Assembly (NCBI RefSeq): GCF_001507435.1
Contig: NZ_LMWH01000026.1
Span: 135,094 to 199,093 of the forward strand
Direction: 5' to 3'
DNA length: 64,000 nt
Source: Streptomyces sp. NRRL F-5122
GTDB taxonomy: Bacteria > Actinomycetota > Actinomycetes > Streptomycetales > Streptomycetaceae
In this document: positions 12,706 to 22,113 of the stretch, in pieces
Layout: every line of letters starts with the position of its first letter
How positions within the stretch are numbered: position 1 is the first letter of the stretch
Position numbers and translations under genes: made by a program
The notes under the pieces: model-generated
Database searches by the model: none
What the model was told of the DNA's origin: nothing
What the model saw: only the letters and a program-made list of their open reading frames with translations

Positions 12706-14847
12706 GTGAGCAGCCTGCTTGATGCGGTGCCCGCTTCCGATGCCCCGGCCGTTCGCCGGTTCCGAGGTAAGAACAAAGGCGAACGCTGGAAGCGGGGCGA
12801 GGACAGCGAGCTAGCGGTGATCCGTTTGCCCCTGGACGTCCACCGTCTTGACGACCTGCAGCGTGTGGAGAACCTGTACTCGGCGATGTGGTCGGTCAAG
12901 CGTGCCCTGCAACGCGACGCTCGCGCTGCAGTCGACGCGTACTGGGCCGGCGACATGCGCCGGGAAGCGGACGCGAAAGCGTGGCGGCAGGCATTGGGCT
13001 TGTCCCGGGAAGGCATGGAACGCCGCGCCTACCAGCACATGGAGAGATCCAAACACCTCAGCCACCACGTGACGAAAGCACTGGTGATGCATCAGGCCGA
13101 CGAGGTGTGGGAAGGCATCGCCCGCCACCTGTTCCTCGATGCGACCGGACGCAGGTTCGGCCGGCCCAAGACCGGGAGATGGTGGGACTACACCCGGATC
13201 CCCGGCCGCGCCCGCTCACATACGACGGCGCGCAAGTGGGAGACGTTCCGCCTCCACGGCACGCTGGCCGGACATCTCGCCGCCTACCGACACCGCGGTC
13301 TCAGCCTGGCGGTGACGACGCCGGAGCATGCCGCCCCACTGCCGACCGGCACGAGCGTCCTCGAGCAGCCCCGCCGTCTCCCCATACCCGACCGGCCCTT
13401 CGGCCGCGTGCCGACCGGAGAGGCCACGTCGAAAGGCGCGCCGAAGACTCGTGCCGCGACCTGGTGGGACTACACCGGCTCCCTCGTACTGGTTTTCACC
13501 GGCGGCGCCGACTCCCAGCGCGGCAACCTCGTCCTCCCTGTCCGCCTGCCCTCAGGCGCGGGCCGCTGGCCCCGCCTGCTGCACTTCCTGAACGGCCCCG
13601 ACACGTGGCACAAGGTCGATCTCGTCCGCCGCCGCGACACCTCCGCACCCGGAGGATGGGCGTACGAGGCGCATTTGATGGTGCTCGCCGACGGTTATGC
13701 ATCACCTGGCACCCGCGGCCGCCGCAAGGCCGCGGCCGAGCTTGCCCGGGTCGGCGGGATCGACGGCAACGTCTCCAACCTGTCTGTCGTCTCCTTCCCC
13801 AACACGTTCGACCCCGCCGACGGCGAGATACAGACCAGTCGGGTCGGGCTCAGTGACGACGAACGTGCCGCGCTGGCGAAGGCCCAGCGTAAGGAACGGG
13901 GCCGCAAACGCGCCCTCGACCGGTCCCGCCGGGCAACGAACCCCAACCAGTACGGAATGTCGAAGCGGCAGCAGGCCCGCGCCGAACGACGCGGAGCGGC
14001 CGGACTGCCCGCGCGGCAAGCCGAGGTTCCAGGCGGTGCCCGGGCGGTGAACACAGCAGGCATCCCAAAGCAGGCATACCGACACGATGCCCTGTCCGCC
14101 GGCTACCGACTCAACCAGGCCAAGCTCGCCGAGGCGGCAGCGCCCCTGGCCGCGGCGAAAGACCACCGCGCCCGCCGCATCGCCGCACACATCATCACCG
14201 ACCACGGCGCCAACCTCACGGTCGAAGACTGCGACATCCGCACCTGGCACCGGCTGTGGGGCAAAGCTTTGCAAGCCACCACACCCGGCCGGCTCATCAC
14301 CGCCATCAGCCGCGAGTGCGAGAAGACCGGCGGCCGCCTGCTGCGCGCGTCCACATCCACCACCAAGCTGTCGCAGACGTGCCTGTGCGGCGCACAGGCG
14401 ACAAAGGCCCTCGCCGACCGAGTCCACCGCTGCACCTCATGCGGCCTTGTCGCCGACCGGGACATGGTCTCCGGTGCCCTCGCCGCGCACGTCCGGCTCA
14501 CCAATCCTGACGACCCCAAAACCGCGGGCCTGGACATCGTCCAGGCCCGCATGACACAGATCGTGTTCGCAGAAGGGCTGCAAGAAGCCCTGTCGGGTCA
14601 ACCGCAGCGCGGTGCACGCCCTCGCAGGGGCCGCACCCCCGCGGCAGCCCAACGCCCCGTCCCGGGGCAGCGGGCCTCTGCTCGGCAAAACACCACCGAC
14701 CGGTACCGGCCCGCCCCGAATGAGACCCGACCCGCGCTTATGCGGCACAAGGCCCACGTCGGAACAGCCGCCTCAGTAGGGAACGCACCGCCCACAGACG
14801 GCGCACCCGAACAGGAACTGATCGGACGGCATCCCATCACAGGATGA
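12706..14847 (+). CDS. tnpB: Long TnpB-related RuvC-type nuclease-like protein
   Basis: The 713-residue protein has the C-terminal catalytic plan of IS200/IS605 TnpB and Cas12. RuvC-I aspartate 353 is in GGIDGNVS, RuvC-II glutamate 507 is in LTVEDCDI, a zinc ribbon has Cys559, Cys561, Cys576 and Cys579 (CLCG...CTSCG), and the RuvC-III aspartate is in LVADRDMVSGALAAH (584 or 586). All acidic residues look intact. It is about 300 residues longer than a classic TnpB; the extra N-terminal region is basic and aromatic (WWDYTRIPGRARSH) and a WWDYTGS-like block recurs later. TnpB proteins are RNA-guided DNA nucleases of transposons. No TnpA transposase or CRISPR array is nearby. The start GTG at 12706 sits 11 bases after GGGAGG. 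Its stop is 3 bases from the stop of the opposing GH2 gene. Confidence 0.8.
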   Translation: MSSLLDAVPASDAPAVRRFRGKNKGERWKRGEDSELAVIRLPLDVHRLDDLQRVENLYSAMWSVKRALQRDARAAVDAYWAGDMRREADAKAWRQALGLSREGMERRAYQHMERSKHLSHHVTKALVMHQADEVWEGIARHLFLDATGRRFGRPKTGRWWDYTRIPGRARSHTTARKWETFRLHGTLAGHLAAYRHRGLSLAVTTPEHAAPLPTGTSVLEQPRRLPIPDRPFGRVPTGEATSKGAPKTRAATWWDYTGSLVLVFTGGADSQRGNLVLPVRLPSGAGRWPRLLHFLNGPDTWHKVDLVRRRDTSAPGGWAYEAHLMVLADGYASPGTRGRRKAAAELARVGGIDGNVSNLSVVSFPNTFDPADGEIQTSRVGLSDDERAALAKAQRKERGRKRALDRSRRATNPNQYGMSKRQQARAERRGAAGLPARQAEVPGGARAVNTAGIPKQAYRHDALSAGYRLNQAKLAEAAAPLAAAKDHRARRIAAHIITDHGANLTVEDCDIRTWHRLWGKALQATTPGRLITAISRECEKTGGRLLRASTSTTKLSQTCLCGAQATKALADRVHRCTSCGLVADRDMVSGALAAHVRLTNPDDPKTAGLDIVQARMTQIVFAEGLQEALSGQPQRGARPRRGRTPAAAQRPVPGQRASARQNTTDRYRPAPNETRPALMRHKAHVGTAASVGNAPPTDGAPEQELIGRHPITG

Positions 14848-14850
14848 CTC

Positions 14851-17800
14851 TTAGGAACGGGCCCTCGTGGGGCTGCTGTTGTAGGCCTCCGCCTCGAGCG
14901 TGGGACGGCCCGAACGCAGGGCCCCGGCGGGCCAGGAGAGGGTGACGGTCTGGGACTCACCGGGCAGCAGCCACACATAGTTGTGGCTGTACAGCGTGGG
15001 CAGCACTCGGCTGCCGTCCTCGCCGTCGAGCAGCGAGAGCCGGACCATCGCCGCCACGGCCGTTCCGCGGTTGCGGACCGTGGCCGTCAACTCGTGCCGG
15101 CTGCCGGAGCGGGAGAGCTTCTCGATCGACGCCGACAGCTTGACCTGCTTCGCCGTGCTGAGCGACTTCATGGCAGCCGGCGTGCGATGGCGCCAGTAGG
15201 TGTTGCTCGACAGCAGGTGGCCCGCGCCGTCCTCGAGGGTGAGCCGCAGCATGTGCAGGTCGGGCAGATCGTCCGTCCAGTCGGTCGTGAAGGCCGACGC
15301 AGTGGCGGACGAGGCGATGTCGACCCTGGCGCGCTTCGCGCTCCCCAGTTGCCGGCCGGAGAGGTCGTACACACGCGCAGTGACGGTGGCCCCCTTGACC
15401 GCCCTGGCGGTGTGGTTCACCGCGAGGACCTCCCACTTCAGCGGGTCGGCCTGGACGTGCAGGGGCTCACAGGCGGTGCGAGCACCGTAGTAGGTCCCGT
15501 TGACGTCGAAGTCGTAGTCGTAGGTCTGCCAGACGGTGCTGTGCCAGGCCGGGTGGGACATCCAGAGCATGAGGCCGCTGGCGTTGTCCCACAGGTTGGC
15601 GTTCCACGCCTCGAACATGGCGCGCATGTTCTCGTAGTTGACGAACTGTGCCTTGCGGGCGAAGTCGTCCAGGTCCGTGGCCGTGCCGAGCCGGTCCTCG
15701 ATGGCGGCCTTGTAGTTCTGCGGCGCTTGATTTCCGTGCTCGCTCCAGTCGTGGTAGTACCACGCGCCACGGATTGGCCACTCAGGCTCGTCGCCCGTCA
15801 TGTTCCGCATGCTGGCCGCGGTGGACACCACGGGCATGCCGATCTCGGTGTGGAAGCCGAAGTCCCTGCTGCCGTAAGTGGAGGGGTCGAAGTACTTCTC
15901 GGGCTCGACCCAGCCGTAGGGGCCGCCACCGGTGATGATCCCGCCGGCCGAGTTGTTCTGGTACAGGATCCCGGGCGCCTGCTGCTCGACCGCGTCCCGC
16001 ATGCCCTTGTCGATGGCGGCGGGGGGATTGCCCTCGTTGGCACCGCACCACACGACCACGCTGGGGTGGATGCGGTAGCGCAGCACGGTGTCGGCGGCGA
16101 GCGTGTTGAAGGCGTCGTGGTCCGGCGGGTCCATGCCCCAGGCGTTGGGGAAGTCGTTCCACACCAGGATGCCGTGCTCGTCGCAACTGGCGTAGAACTC
16201 CTCACGGTTGCTGCTGCCGACCCAGTTGCGGATCATCGTGAAGTTCATGTCGCGGTGCATCCGGACGGCGGCGTCCATCCGCTCGGCGGGCATACGGCGC
16301 AGCAACTCGTCCCAGCCCCAGTTGCCCCCGCGGGCCAGGACCCGCACCCCGTTCACGCTGATCTTCAGCGGGTCGGGGGTGTTGGACACGGACTTCACGT
16401 CGGTCCAGCTGTCGCCGTCGGCGGACACCTGGATGACATAGGTCTTGGGGTAGGCCTGCTCCCACACGACGGCCAACCGGTCGAAACGCCGGGCGGATCC
16501 GAGGTCGACCTGGATCCACTGGTGGTCCTCGTACTGCGAGGACCAGCGTGTGCCCGAGTTGCCGTCGGTCGCGTGGGCGGCCGGGTGGTCGGGGTCCTCC
16601 GTCGAGGCGGTGGCCTTCTGGTGCAGCGCGAGGTCGGTGCCCGGCTCGGTGCTGTCGATGACGGACAGGGACCACAGCGAGTTGCCCCAGCTGGTGTTGC
16701 GCAGGCCGCAGTTGAGGCGGACGTAGCGCGCGGTCTGCGCGGTGAAGTCCTCGACCTGGAGGCTGGCGTCGCCGTTGTTGAACGGCAGCGGCACGGCGGT
16801 GTTGTCGACCGACTTCGCGTCCATCCAGGTGGCGTCGTCGGTGGACACCTGGACCACGTAGCTCGCGGCGTAGGCCTGTTCCCAGACCAGGTCGACCCGG
16901 TCGAAGGACTGCTGGGAGCCCAGGTCGACGCGGATCCACTGGTCGTCCTCGTACGAGGAGGACCAGCGGGTGCCGGGGTCGCCGTCGGTCGCGTTGGCCG
17001 GGCCGTGGTCGTCCCCGTCGAGGCTGGAGGACGTGGCCGGCGCGTGCAGGGCGAGGTCGGTGCCCGGCCGGTCGCCGTCGAACACGGACAGGGTCCACAG
17101 TGAACTGCCCCAGCCGGTGGCCCGGGTCAGGCATCTGATCCGGACGTAGCGGGCCTGCCGGCTGCCGAGGTCGACCGACTGCGTATAGGCGTCACCCGTG
17201 GCGACGAAGGGCAGCGGCACCTTGTACTCGTAGCCGAACTGGCGGATGCCGAAGCGGCTGACGCGCCGGTCGCTCTCCGCACCGTCCACCGAGGCGACGA
17301 GGGTGAGGTCGTGCAGTTCGGGGCTGCCGAGGCCGTTGGGCCACCACAGCTTCGGGTTGCGCAGCCGCAGCCGAGTGAAGGCGTCAGGGGTGAAGGTGAC
17401 GTCTAGGCTCTTGCCGCCCGGGACGGTGACGACCTTGGACACCTGCACGTCGCCGAAGGAGGCGGAGACGGTCGCCTTGTGGTCGGCGGAGTCGGCGTTG
17501 CGGACCGGGACCACGATGGTGAGTTCCGCGACGGACGTGTCGGGCAGCTGCGGCAGCACGCTGTCGACGCGCGGGTCGCCGATGACGACATGCCCGGTGG
17601 ATCGCAGCCGCACATGATTCCAGATGCCCGCCACACGGTCGCGCACCGCCGGCATCCAGTCCCATCCCGAGGAAGCGAGATAGGTGGGCGAGTTCAGGTT
17701 CATCTGCTGGGCGCCCGCATCGACCCAGGACTCACCGGCCGGACCCTTGTCACCCGGGCTGCCGGGAACGGGCATCGGCGTGATCTTCACTGCCAGGGCG

Positions 17801-18933
17801 TTCTCGCCCTTGGCGGCGAGGAGCGGCGTGATGTCGTGCGACGAGCGGGCGAAGGGATAGGTCACCCCGCCGACCTGCTGCCCGTTGAGCCAGATGTCCG
17901 CCCGGTGGTTGATGCCGTCGAACTCGAGCCAGACATGACGTCCTGCCCCGGTCCGCAGGCCGCGCGGCAGATCGAAGTCACGCTTGTACCACCAGGAGTG
18001 GCGCGACAGCGCCTCGGGGATGTGCAGGTTGTTCAGGCCGATGACGGGGTCGGGCAGCTTGCCCTGGTCGACGAGCGAGGCCAGCACCGTGCCGGGAACC
18101 GTGGCAGGCAGCCAGCCGCTCGTGTCCACGGTCGTCTTGGACAGCTGTGCGCCGTCGCCGCCCGCCCAGTCGTCCATGGTGAGGGTCCAGCCGGACTCCA
18201 GCGGCACCGTGCCGTCGTCGGCGACCACCAGTTGCGGCGCCCTGTCGTGATGGGTGCCCCAGTCCGTCCAGCCGGTGGCCGACGGGCGGTGGCCCTTGGC
18301 GGTGCCGTAGACCTCGAAACCGTTCAGGCCCAGCGGGTTGGGGTTGGACCGCTTGCGGGCGGTCATCCGCACCCAGCGGGCCGTCGCCGGCTTCGGCAGC
18401 TGGATCTCCACGACCCCGCCGGTGCCCGCGGTGGTGCGATACACGCTGGTCCAGGACTTGTGATCGCGAGAGGTCTCGACGACGAAGTCCACCGCGTAGC
18501 TCGACAGGATCTCCTTGCCGGTGGTGCCGTCGGCCCAGTTGCCGCTCGAAGGAGGCGTGAACACCGGGTCGCTCGCGTCGGCTTCGAACGTGAGGCGGAT
18601 CCAGGTGACCTGGCAGTCCGCCTGAAGGTCGACCGATATCCACTGCGGGTCGCCGGCCGCGGCGCGCCAGCCGGTGCCCCGGACCCCCTGCGCGGTGATC
18701 CGGTCCACGACGAACTCGCCCGGGGTGGGCGCGTAGTCCGTCGAGGAGACCGAGACGGGACGGTACGCGGCGAGTTCGCCCGGGGCCGCCGTGGCTCCGG
18801 TGGGCGCGGGCTCAGCGGCGGAACTCGTCCCCGGGAACACGGTGCCGAGACCGAACCCTGCCAAAAGGGTGGAGCCGGTTGCGACGACGGAGCGTCGAGA
18901 TGGGTGACGCGACGGATGCGCCTGATGTGCCAT
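14851..18933 (-). CDS. Secreted multi-module GH2 glycosidase with discoidin domains
   Basis: The 1360-residue protein starts with a twin-arginine signal (SRRSVVATG, then a hydrophobic stretch), so it is exported folded. A discoidin (F5/8C) module follows at about 50-205, then a GH2 sugar-binding domain (260-400), an Ig-like domain and a GH2 TIM barrel from about 858. Acid/base Glu967 is in WCGANEGNPP and nucleophile Glu1030 in FHTEIGMP. The pattern GGNWGWDELLRR resembles exo-beta-glucosaminidases and beta-mannosidases. Between the Ig-like domain and the barrel (about 572-857) lie two tandem copies of a permuted discoidin unit. ATG at 18933 is preferred; a TTG start 15 bases earlier is possible. 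Two candidate LacI-type operator repeats lie 70-95 bases upstream. Confidence 0.88.
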   Translation of the reverse strand: MAHQAHPSRHPSRRSVVATGSTLLAGFGLGTVFPGTSSAAEPAPTGATAAPGELAAYRPVSVSSTDYAPTPGEFVVDRITAQGVRGTGWRAAAGDPQWISVDLQADCQVTWIRLTFEADASDPVFTPPSSGNWADGTTGKEILSSYAVDFVVETSRDHKSWTSVYRTTAGTGGVVEIQLPKPATARWVRMTARKRSNPNPLGLNGFEVYGTAKGHRPSATGWTDWGTHHDRAPQLVVADDGTVPLESGWTLTMDDWAGGDGAQLSKTTVDTSGWLPATVPGTVLASLVDQGKLPDPVIGLNNLHIPEALSRHSWWYKRDFDLPRGLRTGAGRHVWLEFDGINHRADIWLNGQQVGGVTYPFARSSHDITPLLAAKGENALAVKITPMPVPGSPGDKGPAGESWVDAGAQQMNLNSPTYLASSGWDWMPAVRDRVAGIWNHVRLRSTGHVVIGDPRVDSVLPQLPDTSVAELTIVVPVRNADSADHKATVSASFGDVQVSKVVTVPGGKSLDVTFTPDAFTRLRLRNPKLWWPNGLGSPELHDLTLVASVDGAESDRRVSRFGIRQFGYEYKVPLPFVATGDAYTQSVDLGSRQARYVRIRCLTRATGWGSSLWTLSVFDGDRPGTDLALHAPATSSSLDGDDHGPANATDGDPGTRWSSSYEDDQWIRVDLGSQQSFDRVDLVWEQAYAASYVVQVSTDDATWMDAKSVDNTAVPLPFNNGDASLQVEDFTAQTARYVRLNCGLRNTSWGNSLWSLSVIDSTEPGTDLALHQKATASTEDPDHPAAHATDGNSGTRWSSQYEDHQWIQVDLGSARRFDRLAVVWEQAYPKTYVIQVSADGDSWTDVKSVSNTPDPLKISVNGVRVLARGGNWGWDELLRRMPAERMDAAVRMHRDMNFTMIRNWVGSSNREEFYASCDEHGILVWNDFPNAWGMDPPDHDAFNTLAADTVLRYRIHPSVVVWCGANEGNPPAAIDKGMRDAVEQQAPGILYQNNSAGGIITGGGPYGWVEPEKYFDPSTYGSRDFGFHTEIGMPVVSTAASMRNMTGDEPEWPIRGAWYYHDWSEHGNQAPQNYKAAIEDRLGTATDLDDFARKAQFVNYENMRAMFEAWNANLWDNASGLMLWMSHPAWHSTVWQTYDYDFDVNGTYYGARTACEPLHVQADPLKWEVLAVNHTARAVKGATVTARVYDLSGRQLGSAKRARVDIASSATASAFTTDWTDDLPDLHMLRLTLEDGAGHLLSSNTYWRHRTPAAMKSLSTAKQVKLSASIEKLSRSGSRHELTATVRNRGTAVAAMVRLSLLDGEDGSRVLPTLYSHNYVWLLPGESQTVTLSWPAGALRSGRPTLEAEAYNSSPTRARS
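16363..17220 (-). repeat. Tandem 142-residue duplication inside the GH2 gene
   Basis: Two in-frame repeat units (17220-16795 and 16794 to about 16363) each begin VPLPF plus a GDA motif and contain ARYVR, SLW.LSV, PGTDLALH, GTRWSS.YED, VDLGS, FDR, VWEQAY and W.D.KSV.NT in the same order. In a normal discoidin domain the LALH...GTRWSS half comes first and the ARYVR...LSV half last, so the repeat unit is a circular permutation of the domain. Confidence 0.8.
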
Positions 18934-19738
18934 GGGTGGGAAGTCCAATCACAAGAAGACGCCGGCAGGACGGACGGCTCGGCCAGCACGAGCTTCAGCG
19001 TATGACAACGTTGCCTGACAACGTTGCCAAAGGCTGTTCCGCGAAGCGGCTTCTGTCAAGACTCCTGACAGGGATCGAGACCTGCCCGAAAGGGGCGGGA
19101 CGTACGGGAAGTTGCGGCCGCAACGACTGGCGCGGAGGTGCTGCGCGCAGGACGACACCGTGAACACAGGCCGGGCACGCCTTTTCCTCGAAGGGAACGC
19201 CGACCCGGTTCTCGGCCGCCAACCACTTTGCCGAGATTTTTTGTTTTACTGCCGAGCGCCCCGATTCGGGAGCGGGAGCCGCCCCGCCCTTGCCCCGCGA
19301 TGGCGATCGCGTCACGGACGAACGGAGGCCCGGCCCGTCCGCCGTACAGGTCCACGCAAATCCCGCCGAGCGGGCGCCCCTTCCGCCCCATGTTCCGGGA
19401 TCAGCCCGGAAACCTTTCTTCACACCTTGACTTAACACCAGTGAAATTGCTTGGATCCAACCCGTCGGTGAGGCGGGAGGGGGCGGTCGGGGTGACTGAC
19501 GCCATGTCGGAGTGTGCGCCCGCCGACCTCTTCCCGAGTGCACGTACCGCGGCAACAGGGCGGCCTGTTCCTTTTCCGGAACAAGGCCGGCCGACGTCGC
19601 CGAGGGAGGTCGACACACCGCGACGGCAGGCCCTGGCGAGCCACATGACCACGCCTGCCGTCGCCGATGCGACGGGCTCCGTACCACCGACCTGGCACAG
19701 CACCAATCCCCGGTATCCCCCAGACTCCAGGAGAAGCT
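18934..19738. other. Divergent intergenic region between two secreted glycosidase genes
   Basis: About 800 bases separate the GH2 and GH30 starts. They hold the tandem operator repeats (19003-19028), a 14-bp palindrome GTTGCGGCCGCAAC at 19111-19124, a TTGACT box at 19427-19432, and a 10-bp palindrome TTGGATCCAA at 19451-19460. Open frames across it have no recognisable protein features. It is probably a large double promoter region, possibly with the remains of a lost gene. Confidence 0.4.
19003..19028. promoter_or_regulatory. Two abutting TGACAACGTTGCC repeats, candidate LacI-family operator
   Basis: The 13-base sequence TGACAACGTTGCC occurs twice in direct, gapless tandem. Each copy has the palindromic core CAACGTTG with the central CG typical of LacI-family operators. 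They sit 70-95 bases before the secreted GH2 start. The core differs from the palindrome at 3079-3124 (AACGTT flanked by GTTCACGTG), so a second LacI-type regulator may act here. Confidence 0.55.
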
Positions 19739-21991
19739 GTGAGACGTTCTCTCAGCGCGATCGCCGCCGTGGCGGTCACGGCGCTGACCGCACTGGTAGG
19801 CACGGGCCCCACCGCACATGCGGACCGTTCCGGTCATGAACCGGCCGGGCGGGGCCCGGTCGTGACCGGCACCTACTCCACCGGCGCCACCCAGGCATGG
19901 CGGCCGCTGCCGAGCGTCCGCGTGGGCGAGGACCAGGACGCCCCCGCGGATGCCACCGTGGTCGTCGATCCGAGCACCACCCGGCAGCGGTACACGGGCA
20001 TCGGCTTCTCCCTCGACGAGACGAGCGTCTCCAACCTGTGGAAGCTCACCCCCGCGAAGCGCGAAGAGGCCATCAAGCTCCTGGTCGACCCCAAGCACGG
20101 TGCGGGCCTCGACCGTTTCCGGCTGACGATCGGCAGTCCGGACCTCATCGAGCATCTGCCGTTCTGGTCGGAGGACGACCTCCCGGCGGGCGTCTCGGAG
20201 GACTTCGGCCTCAAGCACTTCTCCATCCAGCGGGACATCGACCTCCACATCGTCGACACGATCAAGATCATCCAGCGCTACAACCCGAAGGCGACCTTCT
20301 TCGCCTCCGCGTGGAGCGCACCGGCGTGGATGAAGACGAACAACCGGTTCACCGGAGAGGTCGCACTCAAGCCCGGCAGCACCACGGACTATTACCAGGT
20401 CGGAAAGCTGCGCGACGACTGCATCGACGTGTTCGCGCGCTACTACGTCAAGTTCGTCCAGGCCTACGCCAGGCACGGCATCCGCGTCGACGCCCTGACC
20501 ATGCTCAACGAGCCGGGCATGGACGTGGTCTACCCGGCCATGGACATCAGCGTCGCCCAGCAGCAGAAGCTGGCCCTGGCGATCAAGCGTGAGTTCCGGG
20601 CCGCCCACCTCGACACCCAGCTCTATGTGCACGACTTCAACTTCTGGGACTGGCGGGACCCCAACAGCACGGCCACCAAGAACTACCACCGCATCTTCGA
20701 CGACGCCCCCGACGGTTCGGTGACCGGAAGGCAGGTACGGAAGGCGGCGGACGCCATCGCCTTCCACCCCTACTGGGGGGACCCGCGCGTGATGCGCGAC
20801 GCCTACGAGGAGACCGGCAAGCCCGTGCACCTCACGGAGACGAGCGACCTGTCGTCCTCGACCCTGCTGAGCGACTTCCGTCTCGACGCGGGCTCCTACA
20901 TCCTGTGGGCTCAGACGACGGACCAGGACGGCGGGACACTGCACTGGACGCCCGCGCGGGACAACAACATCGACTGGGACCAGGTCGCCGCCACCACCAA
21001 GTGGCCGGACCGGCTGGTCACGGTGGACACCACGGCCAAGGATTTCACCGTCCGCGACGAGCTCTACGGCCTGGGGCAGTTCGCCAAGTACCTCTCCCCC
21101 GGTGATGTGCGCCTGGAGTCCAGCGCGGCGGAGCACGGGATCAGCAACGTGGTCTTCCGGTCCGGCGCCGACAGGTTCGTCGCCGTGCTCGGGAACACGA
21201 ACGACACCGACACCAAGGTCAGGGTCGTCGCCGCGGGCCGTTCGTTCGTGGTGACCGTCCCGGCGGGCTCGTTCGCCACCTACCGCTGGCAGGACCACGC
21301 CCCCACGGGCCACAGGAACCACGCCCCCGTCCTCAGCGGGAGCACCGAGGTGGTCGCAGACCAGTACAGCACCGCGCACCTGCAGTTGCGGGCCACCGAC
21401 CGTGACGGGGACCGGCCGGCCTACTACGCCGAGGAACTGCCGGACGGGGTCGCCGTCGACCCGGCGACCGGCCTGGTGACGATCCACCCGACCGCCGCAG
21501 GCGAGCAGGACATGACCTTCTATGCCACCGACGGCAGGGCCCGCGACCAGCTGAGCGTCCACCTGACCGTGCGGACGCACGCCGTCCCGGTGGGAGAGCG
21601 GATCGAGGCGGAGAACTACACCGACCAGCACGGCTGGCCCGCGGACGGCAGCAACTTCGTCGAGAGCAACGCCGCGGCGAGCGGGGGCAGGAACGTGGGC
21701 TGGACGGCCGCAGGCAACTGGCTCCGGTACGACGTGGACGTGCCGCAATCCGGCACCTACGACGTCGAGTTGCGCGTCGCCAACGGCACCGGGAGCGCCG
21801 CGCCCGACGCCCTGTCCCTGCGCGACCGGAGCGGAGCCACACTGGCCACGGTGTCGGTCCCCGCGACGGACGCCTGGGGTGACTACCGGTCCGTACACAC
21901 GACCGTCACGCTCACGGCCGGGGAGCAGCCGATCACCGTCTACTGCGAGACCGGCGGCTTCAACCTCGACTACCTGCGCCTCACCGAGTAG
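19739..21991 (+). CDS. Secreted GH30 glycosidase with Ig-like and CBM6-like modules
   Basis: The 750-residue protein has a Sec signal peptide (RRSLSAIAAVAVTALTALV, likely cut after AHA). The GH30 barrel has YTGIGFSLDE near its start, acid/base Glu258 in LNEPG and nucleophile Glu367 in HLTETSDL. GH30 enzymes of this kind cleave beta-glucosyl bonds, including beta-1,6-glucans and glucosylceramides. After the barrel come a cadherin/Ig-like module (HAPVLSGSTEV to LTVRT, about 525-620) and a CBM6-like carbohydrate-binding module starting IEAENYTDQHG and ending LDYLRLTE. The GTG start follows AGGAG with good spacing. Together with the divergent GH2 it could attack fungal or plant wall polymers; the substrate is inferred, not shown. 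Confidence 0.88.
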   Translation: MRRSLSAIAAVAVTALTALVGTGPTAHADRSGHEPAGRGPVVTGTYSTGATQAWRPLPSVRVGEDQDAPADATVVVDPSTTRQRYTGIGFSLDETSVSNLWKLTPAKREEAIKLLVDPKHGAGLDRFRLTIGSPDLIEHLPFWSEDDLPAGVSEDFGLKHFSIQRDIDLHIVDTIKIIQRYNPKATFFASAWSAPAWMKTNNRFTGEVALKPGSTTDYYQVGKLRDDCIDVFARYYVKFVQAYARHGIRVDALTMLNEPGMDVVYPAMDISVAQQQKLALAIKREFRAAHLDTQLYVHDFNFWDWRDPNSTATKNYHRIFDDAPDGSVTGRQVRKAADAIAFHPYWGDPRVMRDAYEETGKPVHLTETSDLSSSTLLSDFRLDAGSYILWAQTTDQDGGTLHWTPARDNNIDWDQVAATTKWPDRLVTVDTTAKDFTVRDELYGLGQFAKYLSPGDVRLESSAAEHGISNVVFRSGADRFVAVLGNTNDTDTKVRVVAAGRSFVVTVPAGSFATYRWQDHAPTGHRNHAPVLSGSTEVVADQYSTAHLQLRATDRDGDRPAYYAEELPDGVAVDPATGLVTIHPTAAGEQDMTFYATDGRARDQLSVHLTVRTHAVPVGERIEAENYTDQHGWPADGSNFVESNAAASGGRNVGWTAAGNWLRYDVDVPQSGTYDVELRVANGTGSAAPDALSLRDRSGATLATVSVPATDAWGDYRSVHTTVTLTAGEQPITVYCETGGFNLDYLRLTE

Positions 21992-22113
21992 TCACCGGCT
22001 CGCCGGCAGCCCGGGTGTCCCCACGCCGAGTGTAGGCACCCGGTGGTGCGAGAACGCCTCGGCACCCGCCGCGGTCCCGGCCTCGGCCCTGACTCGACCA
22101 CAGTGAAGGGGCG

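Noticed and set aside
12460..14850. CRISPR-linked Cas12 interpretation of the TnpB-related gene
   Set aside because: No repeat-spacer array exists anywhere in the window and no cas1 or cas2 gene is nearby.
14983..17103. A 706-codon plus-strand open frame antisense to the secreted GH2 gene
   Set aside because: It is the antisense shadow of the GH2 gene; its Val/Gly/Arg/His-rich sequence has no domain and no ribosome site.
19427..19460. TTGACT box as the GH30 promoter
   Set aside because: No matching -10 box is found at 16-19 bases, and it lies about 280 bases before the start codon; noted only as part of the intergenic region.
18995..21898. A 967-codon minus-strand open frame opposite the GH30 gene
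   Set aside because: It lies antisense to a clear glycosidase gene and has no protein-family features.
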